From the NCBI GenBank assembly GCA_934249265.1, contig CAKQKQ010000025.1, positions 1 to 22,364 on the forward strand: a stretch of 22,364 bases of DNA. Direction: 5' to 3'. A program made the translations under genes and the position numbers. Source of the stretch: an uncultured Clostridia bacterium. GTDB taxonomy: Bacteria > Bacillota > Clostridia > Christensenellales > Borkfalkiaceae. Each line of letters opens with the position of its first letter. Position 1 is the stretch's first letter. The notes below the pieces were generated by a model. The model was not told where the DNA came from. It searched no databases and was given only the letters and a program-made list of their open reading frames with translations. Below are positions 6,948 to 15,673 of the stretch, piece after piece.

Positions 6948-9578
6948 TTATTCCCAATGCGAAACTTTATATCCCTTGCGTATGGCTTTTTCGTTTAAAG
7001 ATATGTAAGAGCGTTTTCTGCATTTAAGTATAAGCGACCGCCCGTTTTCGGAATGTGCGTACACGGGTTGAAATTTGCCCGTAGAATTTTTCAACTGTTC
7101 GGCTAAAATTTCGACGTACTCTTTCTTTTTGCCGATAACCGACGGACAAGCAAACGACAGCGTGTAATTATAAGTATCGCGAAAGCCCTTCGCAATTAAA
7201 ATATATCTCGGGTTTTCTATAGGGGAAAGCATTTCCGTCATCGCCGCATTAAATACGTTTTGGTCGTGAACGGTTGCGTTTCTCAACTGCACAGCAACCG
7301 AAAAAGTGTCTTTATCGGTGAGCGTTTCCACCTTTGCCGACGGCGAAATCAAGTCGCACTCGCACAGCGTTTTGTACACGGCTTTGCCCAGCGTTTTTAT
7401 CGAGTTGGCGGGGTTTACGTGCGACAAAATCATCTTTAAAAGTTTGTACACGGGCGAACACAAAGCAAGCGTGATAAGCACGCACACAAGCCCCACTGCG
7501 GGGTTCTGTCTTACCGCGATTGCGTTAACCGTTGTGCCCAAAAGCGACGTTTGAGCCGTTAAAAGCAGTACGCACAAAAAGGCGTTCCAAAAGGTAAACA
7601 CGGGCACTTTTTCTTCTTTAGGCACGTTTATTTCAGAACTTACCGCAAACGCCCCGCTCGACACTTCGTTATTCCATTTTTGCTTGACTGCGGCGCGGTT
7701 TGCCGCTAAAAAAAGCATTTCGGCGTTTATTTTTTCTATGCCGTTTTTATTGAACGGCGGCTTTACTATGGTTATTCTTTCAATTCCGCTTTCGATTACT
7801 CCGCTCGCGTAATTAGGACCCATAAAAGTGTCGAAACGCCTTTTCATTATGTCGTAATCGTACGAGTGAATTTCGCTGTAATCTTCGTTTAGATATCCCG
7901 AGACGCGCTCGGAAAGTTTTTCTTTAAACAAATATTCGGGTTCTATCGTCACGAGATGCCAAATATTCGCCGTTTTGTCGGGGTCGTTTTTGTCAATTCT
8001 AATCGCCCTGCCGCGCATTTGGTTTGAAAGCACAAAACTGCCCACAAAACTCGCCATTATAAGCGAATTTATGCACGGCGAATCCCAGCCCTCGCCAAGC
8101 AGCGACTTCGTGCCGATTAAAATTTGTATTTTGCCTTGCTCGAAAAGTTTGCCAACGAAATCTACGCTTCTATGGGTGTTGCCTTGAAATTCCACAACGT
8201 TATAATTAGTGCCTTGTATTTCTTCGGTTTTGCATTTTTCGCCCGACAAATCGATAAATTTAGGCAAAATCACGAGCGAACCCGAAAGCACGCCTATTTT
8301 CGCCTTTGGGCAGCCGCGCCTTACCGACTCGAAAATGCTGACTATGTTTACAGAATTAAATTGCTGTTCAAACGCGACGTTTGAAAGACTCTCTTTTTTA
8401 ATGTAATCGGTGAGTATAAGCATGCGGAGTTTGTCGCCCAAATTTTCAATTTCGGAAGAGACTATCGTCTTTATGCTTTCAAGTTTGCCCACGGACGAAA
8501 TGAGCGACCTTTTCAATTTTTCGTTGAGGTCGAGCGCAACTTTTTTCTTTTCGTAAACCGAATTGCTTTTTAAAATATTTATAAATTCAGTCTTTTGCTC
8601 TTGCGTAATTAAGTCTCCGTCTAAAAGAAATTGAAGCGCGGTGTCGGCATAACTAATTTTAAATTTAGGCAGCCCCTTTTTCGCCGTCAACGCCTTTACA
8701 AGTCGCTTATCTAATTCATAACCGAAACGCGTTAAAAGCACGCAAAGCGCGATATATTCTTTTACCGACGAAAACAACTTATCGTAATCTTTTTCGCCGT
8801 TTAAATTGTCGCTCAAAATGCGAAAAATGTCGTTTTTACTCAATACGTCAAGCGTAAACAAGACATTTTCTTTATGTTTTTGAAAACTTGAAATCTCCTC
8901 TTTCGAGGGGTAATTGAAGTAAATATAGTCTTGATGCGGGCAAAGCGTATTGCGCCCCACAAGTTCCGGCACGAAAATTTCTTCGTCGATTTCGCCGCAA
9001 ATTTTTACATATCTGTTCCACTCGGAAAGGTCGGAATCATACGGCGGCGTTGCCGTGAGAGAAATGATTTTTACGTCTTTATCGAGCGCGGAAATAAACT
9101 TTTCAAGTGCTTTTTGCCACTCGTTTTTAAGGTGGTGTGCCTCGTCGAGACAAATCGTCTTTATGCCGAACTTTTTTATTTCGGCAAAAATATCCACGTC
9201 CGAACAGTCCGCGTCGTCATCGTCGCTTGCGGAAACCTTTTCGACAGCCGTATAAAGTGCTTGATAAGTGACGGAATTAATAATTTTTATATCGTGCAAA
9301 TTATCAGAAAAAAGCGTTTTAAAGTCGTCGGGATTATCCAAAAACATCTCTTTAAACCTACTGCCCCATTGTCTGCGTATGGCGGTAGTGGGCGAAAAAA
9401 TTATGCACGGACTGCCTATTCGGCGTATAATTTCAAGCCCTAAAACGGTTTTACCGCTCCCCGGGGCGGCTACTATATTGATTTTTCCGTCCTTTAAATA
9501 CTTTTCGGTTTTATCTAAAACTCGTTGTTGATAATCCCTAAAAGCACCTTTAAAACGCATTTTGTCTAATGTTTCCAT
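6948..9578 (-). CDS. DEAH-type SF2 helicase with two C-terminal membrane segments
   Basis: The 876-aa protein carries a complete SF2 ATPase: Walker A APGSGKT (38-44), DEAH (145-148), TAT (175-177), motif V GEGWDS (495-500) and the arginine-finger motif QMRGRAIRI (520-528). A long helical insert (about 225-400) separates the two RecA lobes. Two hydrophobic stretches (about 660-688 and 694-717) form a membrane hairpin, after which about 160 residues return to the cytoplasm without a recognised domain. The start is supported by AAGGA 7 nt upstream. The gene is monocistronic, with its own promoter region and no nuclease, methylase or other defence partner beside it. The ATPase core is clear; substrate and role are unknown. 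A membrane-tethered nucleic-acid translocase, perhaps for defence or RNA turnover, is inference only. Confidence 0.85.
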   Translation of the reverse strand: METLDKMRFKGAFRDYQQRVLDKTEKYLKDGKINIVAAPGSGKTVLGLEIIRRIGSPCIIFSPTTAIRRQWGSRFKEMFLDNPDDFKTLFSDNLHDIKIINSVTYQALYTAVEKVSASDDDDADCSDVDIFAEIKKFGIKTICLDEAHHLKNEWQKALEKFISALDKDVKIISLTATPPYDSDLSEWNRYVKICGEIDEEIFVPELVGRNTLCPHQDYIYFNYPSKEEISSFQKHKENVLFTLDVLSKNDIFRILSDNLNGEKDYDKLFSSVKEYIALCVLLTRFGYELDKRLVKALTAKKGLPKFKISYADTALQFLLDGDLITQEQKTEFINILKSNSVYEKKKVALDLNEKLKRSLISSVGKLESIKTIVSSEIENLGDKLRMLILTDYIKKESLSNVAFEQQFNSVNIVSIFESVRRGCPKAKIGVLSGSLVILPKFIDLSGEKCKTEEIQGTNYNVVEFQGNTHRSVDFVGKLFEQGKIQILIGTKSLLGEGWDSPCINSLIMASFVGSFVLSNQMRGRAIRIDKNDPDKTANIWHLVTIEPEYLFKEKLSERVSGYLNEDYSEIHSYDYDIMKRRFDTFMGPNYASGVIESGIERITIVKPPFNKNGIEKINAEMLFLAANRAAVKQKWNNEVSSGAFAVSSEINVPKEEKVPVFTFWNAFLCVLLLTAQTSLLGTTVNAIAVRQNPAVGLVCVLITLALCSPVYKLLKMILSHVNPANSIKTLGKAVYKTLCECDLISPSAKVETLTDKDTFSVAVQLRNATVHDQNVFNAAMTEMLSPIENPRYILIAKGFRDTYNYTLSFACPSVIGKKKEYVEILAEQLKNSTGKFQPVYAHSENGRSLILKCRKRSYISLNEKAIRKGYKVSHWE

Positions 9579-9726
9579 TGAAAATTCCTTTTTTTAGCGA
9601 AATATCGCGCTAAAACAATCAAACAGTCCGCCGAATGAGTTTAAAACTCTAAAATCTAAAACGGCGCGGTATTTATTTCAAAAATTTATTATTTAAAATA
9701 ACAAGCAATTTTTTGAATCGTTTTTT

Positions 9727-9754
9727 ATTATAACACAACAATTATAACACAACA
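9727..9754 (-). repeat. Perfect 14-bp tandem duplication carrying two -10 boxes
   Basis: The 14-bp unit ATTATAACACAACA (plus strand) occurs twice without a gap, at 9727-9740 and 9741-9754. On the minus strand each copy contains a perfect TATAAT, so the helicase promoter region has two -10 boxes 14 bp apart. Confidence 0.8.
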
Positions 9755-9769
9755 ATGCCGATTTTTCAA
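9741..9769 (-). promoter_or_regulatory. Sigma-A promoter of the helicase gene
   Basis: TTGAAA (9764-9769) and a perfect TATAAT (9741-9746) are spaced by 17 bp on the minus strand. The duplicated TATAAT at 9727-9732 has only a weak -35 (TTGTTG). The predicted leader to the ATG at 9578 is about 155 nt. Confidence 0.65.
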
Positions 9770-9813
9770 CAAAAAATATCGTTTGCTTGTTTTGCTTAAA
9801 ATCATTTACCCAT

Positions 9814-9850
9814 AAAAACAGCGGCGAACGATAATAAAATCGTCCGCCGC
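9814..9850 (-). terminator. Intrinsic terminator of the MMPL transporter gene
   Basis: A 12-bp stem (9839-9850 with 9821-9832, one G-U) with a 6-nt loop is followed on the minus strand by TGTTTTTA. It lies 16 bp past the transporter stop codon and separates it from the helicase promoter. Confidence 0.85.
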
Positions 9851-9866
9851 CCCGCTTTTTAAATTT

Positions 9867-12800
9867 TTATTTTTTCTTCGATAACGACAATTTCAATACG
9901 AATTTATCCAAAAGGTACAACACCGACGGCAAAACTATGGTTATCATTACCACCGAACATACCGTGCCGATACCTATTAAAAGACCGACTGTCGAAATGG
10001 AATTTTGGCTTGAAATAAAGTGAATTACAAAGCCGCACACCATTAAAATAAGTCCCGAAGTAAACACCGTGGGCATTGCGGCTTCTACCGACATTTCAAG
10101 CGACTGCTTTTTGTCGTAAAGTCTTCTGTCCGCAACGTAATTGCTCGACATTAAAATTCCGTAGTCTATCGTTGCGCCCATTAAAATGCAAGTCGTGACG
10201 ATATAACTCATAAAGAATACGCCGTGCGACAAAAGTTGAGTGCTCATCGCGATAAATATTGCGCCTTGAATAATAGCCACAAGTATTATCGGCAACGAAA
10301 TCGACCTGAATATAAGCATTACTATCACGAAAATAGACACGAGCGTAAACACCGTAATGAGCAAATTGTCACGCTTAAACGAGTTTTGCAAGTCGTAAGT
10401 AGACACTATTTCGCCCGTGATATACGCGTCGTCGCCGAAAATCGCCTTGACTTCTTTGGAAAGATAATCGACAAATTCAGTCGTAGCCTTGCTTTCGTTG
10501 GAAAGGTTTACCGATAAAAGCATACGCGAATAATTTTCGCTTACAAAAAGGTCGTTCGCCTTGTTGACGTCGGCTTGCGCGTCCGCCACCTTGTTGCGGT
10601 TTTCATCGCTCATTTTCTTGACTAAAAGCGAATTGGTATCCATATTGTCGCTTATAAAGTCGAGCAACTCGCACGCCATCATGGGGCTTGTCAACCCTTC
10701 TCCGTCTTTTACAGCATATTTTATATACACGCCCGAAATTTTGTCTTTAGTAAACGAACCGCTTGCCGTCTGGCTTTTCAACTCGGTCGTGAGCAACAAA
10801 AGTTTTTCGTATAACTCGACGTAAGTCAACGCTTTTGTATCCTCGCAATAATTCGCAACGGTAATCATGTCTAAAAGTTGATTACCCGTTTCCTCGGTCA
10901 ACTGCGATTTTACCACGTCGTTTGTTTTTGCCGTATTAATGGCAAATTCGGCAAACGTTTTGCCTCCTATTTTGCTCGGTCTCAAAATGCCGTTTTGAGT
11001 AAAATACATTATGTAAACTTGCTGAATATGCTCGTTAGTGACCGAAATTTCAGACACACTACTCGAAAAAGCGCGCGCAACGTTGCTCAACGCACTTAAA
11101 AACGACTCGTAACCGTATTTAGAGTTTATCTCATCGTAAAGCGCGGAGTTTTTCTCTATTTCTTGAATTTTGTTTTCGTCTGTAATTTGCCCGATACTCA
11201 CAAGATATTTCATAAGCGGCAAATAAGGCGCAGTATCGCTTGCGGGCGCGTGAGCGTAGTCGAAATACTCCATATACAATTGTTCCACTTGTTCGTCGGT
11301 TAAATCTTCGCCCATATTTTCGGAGTACCACGTTTTAAAATCGTCGTAACTCATCGCTTTTTCCGCTTTCTTTTCAAATTGAGTAATTGCCGCCGCCAAA
11401 AGTCTGAGTCTAAGCACGGTAGAACTGTCAATCATTCCTTTTAAATTTTCGTCCGAAGAAACAGAAATAATATAGTTTAACATTGTTTTAAAGTAAACCG
11501 TATTGTCCGTCAAATCGCCGTAAAAATACATTCCGTACAACTGATTTAAAGAGAATTGTTTTATATCCGTCCCTTCAAAAACGCCCGTAGTGAGTTTTGC
11601 GTAAAGTTCTTCTACGCTCCACTCGCCCGAGGTAATTTCAGAAACCGCTTTAAGCGTTTTAAGGGGCTTTGAAGTGCTTTCGTCCACAAATTCTTTGGCG
11701 TCATCGTCGTTTTCGATTAAATCGTCGGCAAAATTAACAAACTCGTTTAAATTGATTTTCACGCTCGACGGCGAATTATAAAGGTTGTACATCGTGTACA
11801 AAAGTCGAGCGTCCGACTCGCTTATATCGAGTTTTTTGACGGCTTTGTCGATATCGTAAACCTCTCTTACCGTGTTTGTGTATGCGGTGTAATTGGTAAA
11901 CACCGATTTGCCGTCTTTGGTTTTGTAAGCGTAAAGAGCGTCGGCAAGTTTTTGTTCGTTTGCGTAATTGTTTTCCGAATTTTTATAAACGACCACTACG
12001 GAGTTATTTTTGCCGAACACTTCAGTAATTGCCGCATTTCCAGACTTTGTGTCTGTAAATAAATAAGAATTTCCCGTTTGCAAAACTCCGCAAAGCACCA
12101 CTAATATAAGGGCGATAGGCACAATTGCCTTGCTCGCTTTAAACGCGGTTTTACAAAACGCTTTTCCCTTTGGTGCAAACGCCTTTTTGTGTGCCGCTTT
12201 CATGGGTCTGTCTAAAATCAGCACCAACGCGGGCAACAAAGTCAACGAAGTTATTGCCGAAATGACTATGCCTTTCATAAGCACTATGCCGATATCGAAA
12301 CCTATGCGGAAGGACATAAAAAGTAAAGCCAAAAGTCCCGCAATAGTCGTGAGCGCGCTCGCCGAAACGGGTTTCATTACGCTTTTTATAGTGCTAATCA
12401 TCGCCTCGCTATTGGTTGAATAATTCGCCTTTTGCTTGCGGTAAGTATTTAGCAAAACTATGCTATAATCGATTGAAAGCGCAAGTTGCAAAATCGCCGC
12501 GATAGAATTTGTTATGTAAGAAATTTCGCCGAACATTATGTTCGTTCCACGGTTTATAAGCACGGCAACGCCCGACGCGGCTAATAGAATAAACGGCTCT
12601 AACCACGACTCGGAAGTGATGAGAAGTATCGCCACCACAAGGCAAAGCGAAATCGCCAAAATGTAAGTCATTTCGTTTGTAATTGCGTCTTGCAAAGCCT
12701 GTTTTTCAACGGTTGTACCGCCGTATTCAACTCCGTCGTACCGGCTAAGCGCGGTTTTTATGTCCGCAGCGACTTGCTTGGCGTTTTGAGAATAATCGTC

Positions 12801-13151
12801 GCCGTCGATAATGACTATAAACAACGCGTTTTCGTCTTTATAATACGCTTCGTCGTACTTGTCGAAATTTACGTTTAACACATTGTCGATGCTTTCGATT
12901 TTGTCTTTAATTTCGTCGGCTGTCTGCGTTGAAACGTTTTTCGCCATAACTTGCACACTGCCCGTCATACCGAACTCGTCTTCTATTATGTCGAGCGCGA
13001 TTTTCGTTTGGGTGTGTTTTCCGAGATAATCGGCGAGATTATAATTTATTGTCACCTTTCCCATGAAAATAGCGGATAACACGCACGCCAACAAAAACAA
13101 ACCTATTACCGCCCACTGCTTTAATTTGGGCGTGTTTTTTTGTGTTTTCAT
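9867..13151 (-). CDS. MMPL/RND-superfamily membrane transporter with repeated external domain
   Basis: The 1094-aa transporter has the two-fold MMPL architecture. TM1 (about 13-30) is followed by an external loop (31-158), then a helix bundle (about 160-311) with the LALSIDYSIVLLNTYRKQ motif, and TM7 near 341-358. A very large second external loop spans about 360-925, and the C-terminal helix bundle follows (about 929-1080) with the matching GATIDYGILMSSNYVADRR motif. The paired Asp-Tyr motifs suit proton-coupled export of lipids or hydrophobic compounds. The second loop holds five units beginning with LYxxY-like motifs whose tyrosines are at 452, 539, 626, 713 and 809, spaced 87, 87, 87 and 96 residues. 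An AAGGAG site lies 12 nt upstream of the ATG, rather far. A divergently transcribed TetR gene suggests repression in the absence of a ligand. Substrate is unknown. Confidence 0.88.
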   Translation of the reverse strand: MKTQKNTPKLKQWAVIGLFLLACVLSAIFMGKVTINYNLADYLGKHTQTKIALDIIEDEFGMTGSVQVMAKNVSTQTADEIKDKIESIDNVLNVNFDKYDEAYYKDENALFIVIIDGDDYSQNAKQVAADIKTALSRYDGVEYGGTTVEKQALQDAITNEMTYILAISLCLVVAILLITSESWLEPFILLAASGVAVLINRGTNIMFGEISYITNSIAAILQLALSIDYSIVLLNTYRKQKANYSTNSEAMISTIKSVMKPVSASALTTIAGLLALLFMSFRIGFDIGIVLMKGIVISAITSLTLLPALVLILDRPMKAAHKKAFAPKGKAFCKTAFKASKAIVPIALILVVLCGVLQTGNSYLFTDTKSGNAAITEVFGKNNSVVVVYKNSENNYANEQKLADALYAYKTKDGKSVFTNYTAYTNTVREVYDIDKAVKKLDISESDARLLYTMYNLYNSPSSVKINLNEFVNFADDLIENDDDAKEFVDESTSKPLKTLKAVSEITSGEWSVEELYAKLTTGVFEGTDIKQFSLNQLYGMYFYGDLTDNTVYFKTMLNYIISVSSDENLKGMIDSSTVLRLRLLAAAITQFEKKAEKAMSYDDFKTWYSENMGEDLTDEQVEQLYMEYFDYAHAPASDTAPYLPLMKYLVSIGQITDENKIQEIEKNSALYDEINSKYGYESFLSALSNVARAFSSSVSEISVTNEHIQQVYIMYFTQNGILRPSKIGGKTFAEFAINTAKTNDVVKSQLTEETGNQLLDMITVANYCEDTKALTYVELYEKLLLLTTELKSQTASGSFTKDKISGVYIKYAVKDGEGLTSPMMACELLDFISDNMDTNSLLVKKMSDENRNKVADAQADVNKANDLFVSENYSRMLLSVNLSNESKATTEFVDYLSKEVKAIFGDDAYITGEIVSTYDLQNSFKRDNLLITVFTLVSIFVIVMLIFRSISLPIILVAIIQGAIFIAMSTQLLSHGVFFMSYIVTTCILMGATIDYGILMSSNYVADRRLYDKKQSLEMSVEAAMPTVFTSGLILMVCGFVIHFISSQNSISTVGLLIGIGTVCSVVMITIVLPSVLYLLDKFVLKLSLSKKK

Positions 13152-13217
13152 ATTATATTATTTTGCTCCTTTTTGTACTCGAGTAAAAATTTAAACTTAA
13201 GTTGCATTTTCGTTTAG

Positions 13218-13223
13218 ATTATA
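13218..13223 (-). promoter_or_regulatory. Possible -10 box of the transporter promoter
   Basis: A perfect TATAAT occurs on the minus strand 67 bp upstream of the transporter start, but no good -35 is found at 16-18 bp. An overlapping TATACT (13223-13228) is no better supplied. The promoter may depend on a regulator. Confidence 0.35.
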
Positions 13224-13265
13224 GTATAATTTTCGTATATAAAATTTATCTTTGCTAAATTTTAC

Positions 13266-13281
13266 GTTTGCTTACGCAAAC
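13266..13281. promoter_or_regulatory. Palindrome, candidate operator in the TetR/MMPL intergenic region
   Basis: GTTTGC-TTAC-GCAAAC is a perfect 6-4-6 palindrome between the divergent genes, of the size bound by TetR dimers. It lies upstream of the possible transporter -10 box. The assignment rests on position and symmetry only. Confidence 0.4.
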
Positions 13282-13304
13282 CGCAACTAAAATAAAAATT
13301 TTTA

Positions 13305-13337
13305 TTGCAACTCAAATTGCAATATGCGAAATTGCAA
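13305..13337. repeat. Three TTGCAA sites in the TetR/MMPL intergenic region
   Basis: The self-complementary TTGCAA occurs at 13305, 13317 and 13332. The last two lie in 9-bp direct repeats AAATTGCAA spaced 15 bp. They flank the -35 region of the TetR promoter and could be regulator half-sites. Confidence 0.35.
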
Positions 13338-13341
13338 ACCC

Positions 13342-13370
13342 TTGCTATCAAGTTTTCAATTTCTTATAGT
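13342..13370 (+). promoter_or_regulatory. Candidate promoter of the TetR gene at 13462
   Basis: TTGCTA (13342-13347) and TATAGT (13365-13370) are spaced by 17 bp. A perfect TATAAT at 13370-13375 overlaps but lacks a -35 at good distance. The leader would be about 85 nt. Confidence 0.5.
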
Positions 13371-13414
13371 ATAATGTATACGGCAAAAAAATGCAAATAA
13401 CTAATTTGTGTCTT

Positions 13415-13432
13415 TAGTAAGATTTCTTACTA
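13415..13432. promoter_or_regulatory. Palindrome, candidate autoregulatory TetR operator
   Basis: TAGTAAG-ATTT-CTTACTA is a perfect palindrome with 7-bp arms, located between the predicted TetR transcription start and its ribosome binding site. A repressor bound here would block its own gene. It differs in sequence from the palindrome at 13266. Confidence 0.45.
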
Positions 13433-13461
13433 CTTAATTAAATTTGTAAGGAAATTAAAAA

Positions 13462-14046
13462 ATGAAACAATACAGAAATTCAGAAAGAACTAAAAAATGG
13501 ATAAGAGAAGCCTTTGTAGAACTGCTTTACGAAAAAAAATCAATTGAAAAAATAACGATAACCGAACTCGTTTCGCGCGCAGACATAACCAAAACCACCT
13601 TTTATTATCATTACAGCGATATTTACGCCGTCGCCGAAGAGTTTGAAAACGAATTAATTGAAAAACTTAATCAAACGCTCGAACAAGTAAGTAAAGACAA
13701 CCCCAAAGATTTTTCTAAATATATTAAAAACGCCTTGACCTTTTTAAAGGAAAACGAAAAGACGTACAAACTTGTGATAAACTCTTCCGACTTAAATATT
13801 TTTACTTCAAAACTAAAACTACTTTTTTATAAAAAGATATTGACAACCGTGACAAATCAATATTTTTCTAAAAATGATGAAAAGCGCGCCGTGCAAGCAT
13901 ATTTTATCGCAAGCGCGTGCGTAGACACCACTATACAATATTTAAAAGGAGATTTATCTTCTTCTATCGATTTGGTGGGCGAAGTGATTTTGGAAGCAAT
14001 TGAAAAACTTTCGTCAAACCCCGCTTCAACACAACCGACAAACTAA
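13462..14046 (+). CDS. TetR/AcrR-family transcriptional regulator, divergent to the MMPL transporter
   Basis: The 194-aa protein has an N-terminal TetR DNA-binding domain: helix one RTKKWIREAFVELL, then the helix-turn-helix at about 30-52 with the typical ITELVSRADITKTTFYYHY recognition-helix pattern. The rest (about 60-190) is an all-helical ligand-binding and dimerisation domain with no recognisable specificity. The start is supported by AAGGA 9 nt upstream. It is transcribed away from the MMPL transporter, so it most likely represses that exporter and perhaps itself through palindromes in the shared intergenic region. The ligand is unknown. Two terminators follow. Confidence 0.88.
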   Translation: MKQYRNSERTKKWIREAFVELLYEKKSIEKITITELVSRADITKTTFYYHYSDIYAVAEEFENELIEKLNQTLEQVSKDNPKDFSKYIKNALTFLKENEKTYKLVINSSDLNIFTSKLKLLFYKKILTTVTNQYFSKNDEKRAVQAYFIASACVDTTIQYLKGDLSSSIDLVGEVILEAIEKLSSNPASTQPTN

Positions 14047-14069
14047 ATTTGCAACTTATATTTTTTATA

Positions 14070-14107
14070 AAAGCGGCGCGGAAATTCGCGTCGCTTTATG
14101 TTTTTTT
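14070..14107 (+). terminator. Intrinsic terminator of the TetR gene
   Basis: An 11-bp stem (AAAGCGGCGCG 14070-14080, CGCGTCGCTTT 14087-14097, one G-U) with a 6-nt loop is followed by ATG and seven T (14101-14107). Confidence 0.85.
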
Positions 14108-14172
14108 GCCATTTTTACCGCATACGTATTGCCTAATGTAGACATATGCGCACGTTTTCATTTAATTTTACT

Positions 14173-14205
14173 CGCCCGTCGAAACAAAACGACGGGCGGT
14201 TTTTT
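14173..14205 (+). terminator. Second terminator between convergent genes
   Basis: A perfect 9-bp stem (CGCCCGTCG 14173-14181, CGACGGGCG 14190-14198) is followed by G and six T on the plus strand. Read on the minus strand it lies 34 bp after the lipoprotein stop but lacks a T-tract, so it serves mainly the plus strand. Confidence 0.75.
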
Positions 14206-14231
14206 ATACGGTTTTTATGCTTTTGAATATC

Positions 14232-15641
14232 TTATACCCGAGGCTTGCTGTTGTAAACCATTACTACAACGTAAGTCTTGTTTGCCTCGACGACAAAACT
14301 TGTAGGACCTACCGTTTCGAGCGGAGTTCCGTTTATTGAAACGGCGTTGTATTCGGGTTCGTGCGAGTATAAACCTTCGCCTTGGTCGCCCACTTTAAAC
14401 GTATCGCCGGCGTCGCATATGTACGCCCTTTTAAATTTTTGTTTGCCGTTTTCTTCATACAAGCCGATTATCAAAGCCGTATCTTGCGGTTGATTAATTT
14501 TTACGTACAACGTGGGATATTCTTCTATCGCGTCGTAGCCGTTGAAAAGTTGAGTCATTTCTTTATCGGTATAAAACGTAAACAAATCCTCATATTCAAC
14601 GTCGGCATTTTCAAAATCGCGCTCTATAATATAACTCGACGAAAACGCGTTTTTCGCTTGTTCGAGCGTGTATTCTTCGCCGACGAGCGGATAATCGAAA
14701 TAGCCGTATTCATACCCTTCGACAACCAAACTCAAACGAGCGGTATATACGTTTTCGGTGGTGTCGGTCGTCATATCGAACGCATTGTACTTTTCGGTAG
14801 CAAATTCGTATGTAACTAAAGAAACTTCTTCCATTTGTATCGAAACGTTTTTAGTATCGTCGGAATAAAAAGCGTTCATCGTGTAAGTCATAACGCCTTT
14901 TACGATTTTTCCGCCGCTTACCGTGACGTTTAACGTTATTTTCTTTTCCGAGCGCAAATATTCGCTGTCTTCACTCCCCATTACCGAGTCTACGCCGTTA
15001 ATTTCGCGATTAACTATAAGCGAAATCGACTTGTCTTTATTCGTCTTTGTATAAGCCGAAACAATACCTGACTCTTCCTCGTCTTCGCCCCACTCTGCAA
15101 CCATTTTCTTTAAATCGTTTAACGTTTTTCCTTCAAAATCGGATAAACTCGATACCACTGCGGGCGAATGACGCTTTGTCTCTTCTTGCGCGTAAGACGG
15201 GCGCACCCACGCCCCTTCGCGCTCAACCGTATTAGTCTCGTAAACACGCACGCGCTTATTGCGTTGTACTTGATTATCTTCAACAACCTTTACGCACTCT
15301 GAATCGGTCCTATAAGGCGTTTCTTCGAGTTTTCCGTTTTCGTCATAACCGTACGACTGTATCATACGCAAAAACTTACTGCCTTCATAAGACTCGGTGG
15401 TAATACTTTTCGCTTGGTAAATTTTTTCGCCAAACGTTTGCTTTGACGTACTCGTGCTTACCGTTGTATACGCCCCGTCGTAATTTACGGCGTGATTTAA
15501 TCCCGCAAGCCAACTTGAAAATTCTTTCGCTTGACTGCCCGAAGAACTCGGCTTTTTGCCGCACGCAACAAACGAACATGCAAATGTAAAACATAAAATC
15601 GCCGCAATAAGCGCGGTAATTTTGTGACACCTTCTTTTCAT
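14232..15641 (-). CDS. Lipoprotein with one copy of an unrecognised domain
   Basis: The 469-aa protein has a signal peptide and lipobox FVAC with Cys27, followed by a Ser-rich linker, so it is predicted to sit on the outer face of the membrane. The rest matches no family I recognise, but it is clearly paralogous to each half of the 933-aa lipoprotein encoded just upstream. Shared landmarks are a TTDTTENVY-like segment near 291, the phrase FYTDKEMTQLF (about 357; IYTDKEMTTEF and LYTDKQMTTPF in the paralogue), the following YxxxYVK strand, and an AYICDAGDTF motif near 408. These ends resemble small beta-rich modules. AAGGAGG lies 9 nt before the ATG. A 188-bp gap with inverted repeats separates it from the paralogue, so it may be co-transcribed or have its own promoter. 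Confidence 0.75.
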   Translation of the reverse strand: MKRRCHKITALIAAILCFTFACSFVACGKKPSSSGSQAKEFSSWLAGLNHAVNYDGAYTTVSTSTSKQTFGEKIYQAKSITTESYEGSKFLRMIQSYGYDENGKLEETPYRTDSECVKVVEDNQVQRNKRVRVYETNTVEREGAWVRPSYAQEETKRHSPAVVSSLSDFEGKTLNDLKKMVAEWGEDEEESGIVSAYTKTNKDKSISLIVNREINGVDSVMGSEDSEYLRSEKKITLNVTVSGGKIVKGVMTYTMNAFYSDDTKNVSIQMEEVSLVTYEFATEKYNAFDMTTDTTENVYTARLSLVVEGYEYGYFDYPLVGEEYTLEQAKNAFSSSYIIERDFENADVEYEDLFTFYTDKEMTQLFNGYDAIEEYPTLYVKINQPQDTALIIGLYEENGKQKFKRAYICDAGDTFKVGDQGEGLYSHEPEYNAVSINGTPLETVGPTSFVVEANKTYVVVMVYNSKPRV

Positions 15642-15673
15642 AAATTTTTACCTCCTTAGCCGATTTGCATATT

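Noticed and set aside
6948..9578. Restriction-modification or known phage-defence assignment for the helicase
   Set aside because: No methylase, nuclease or other defence partner lies beside it; the neighbours are an exporter and a lipoprotein with separate terminators.
14000..14305. Plus-strand open frame after the TetR gene
   Set aside because: It crosses two strong terminators, overlaps the TetR and lipoprotein genes, and has no recognisable content.
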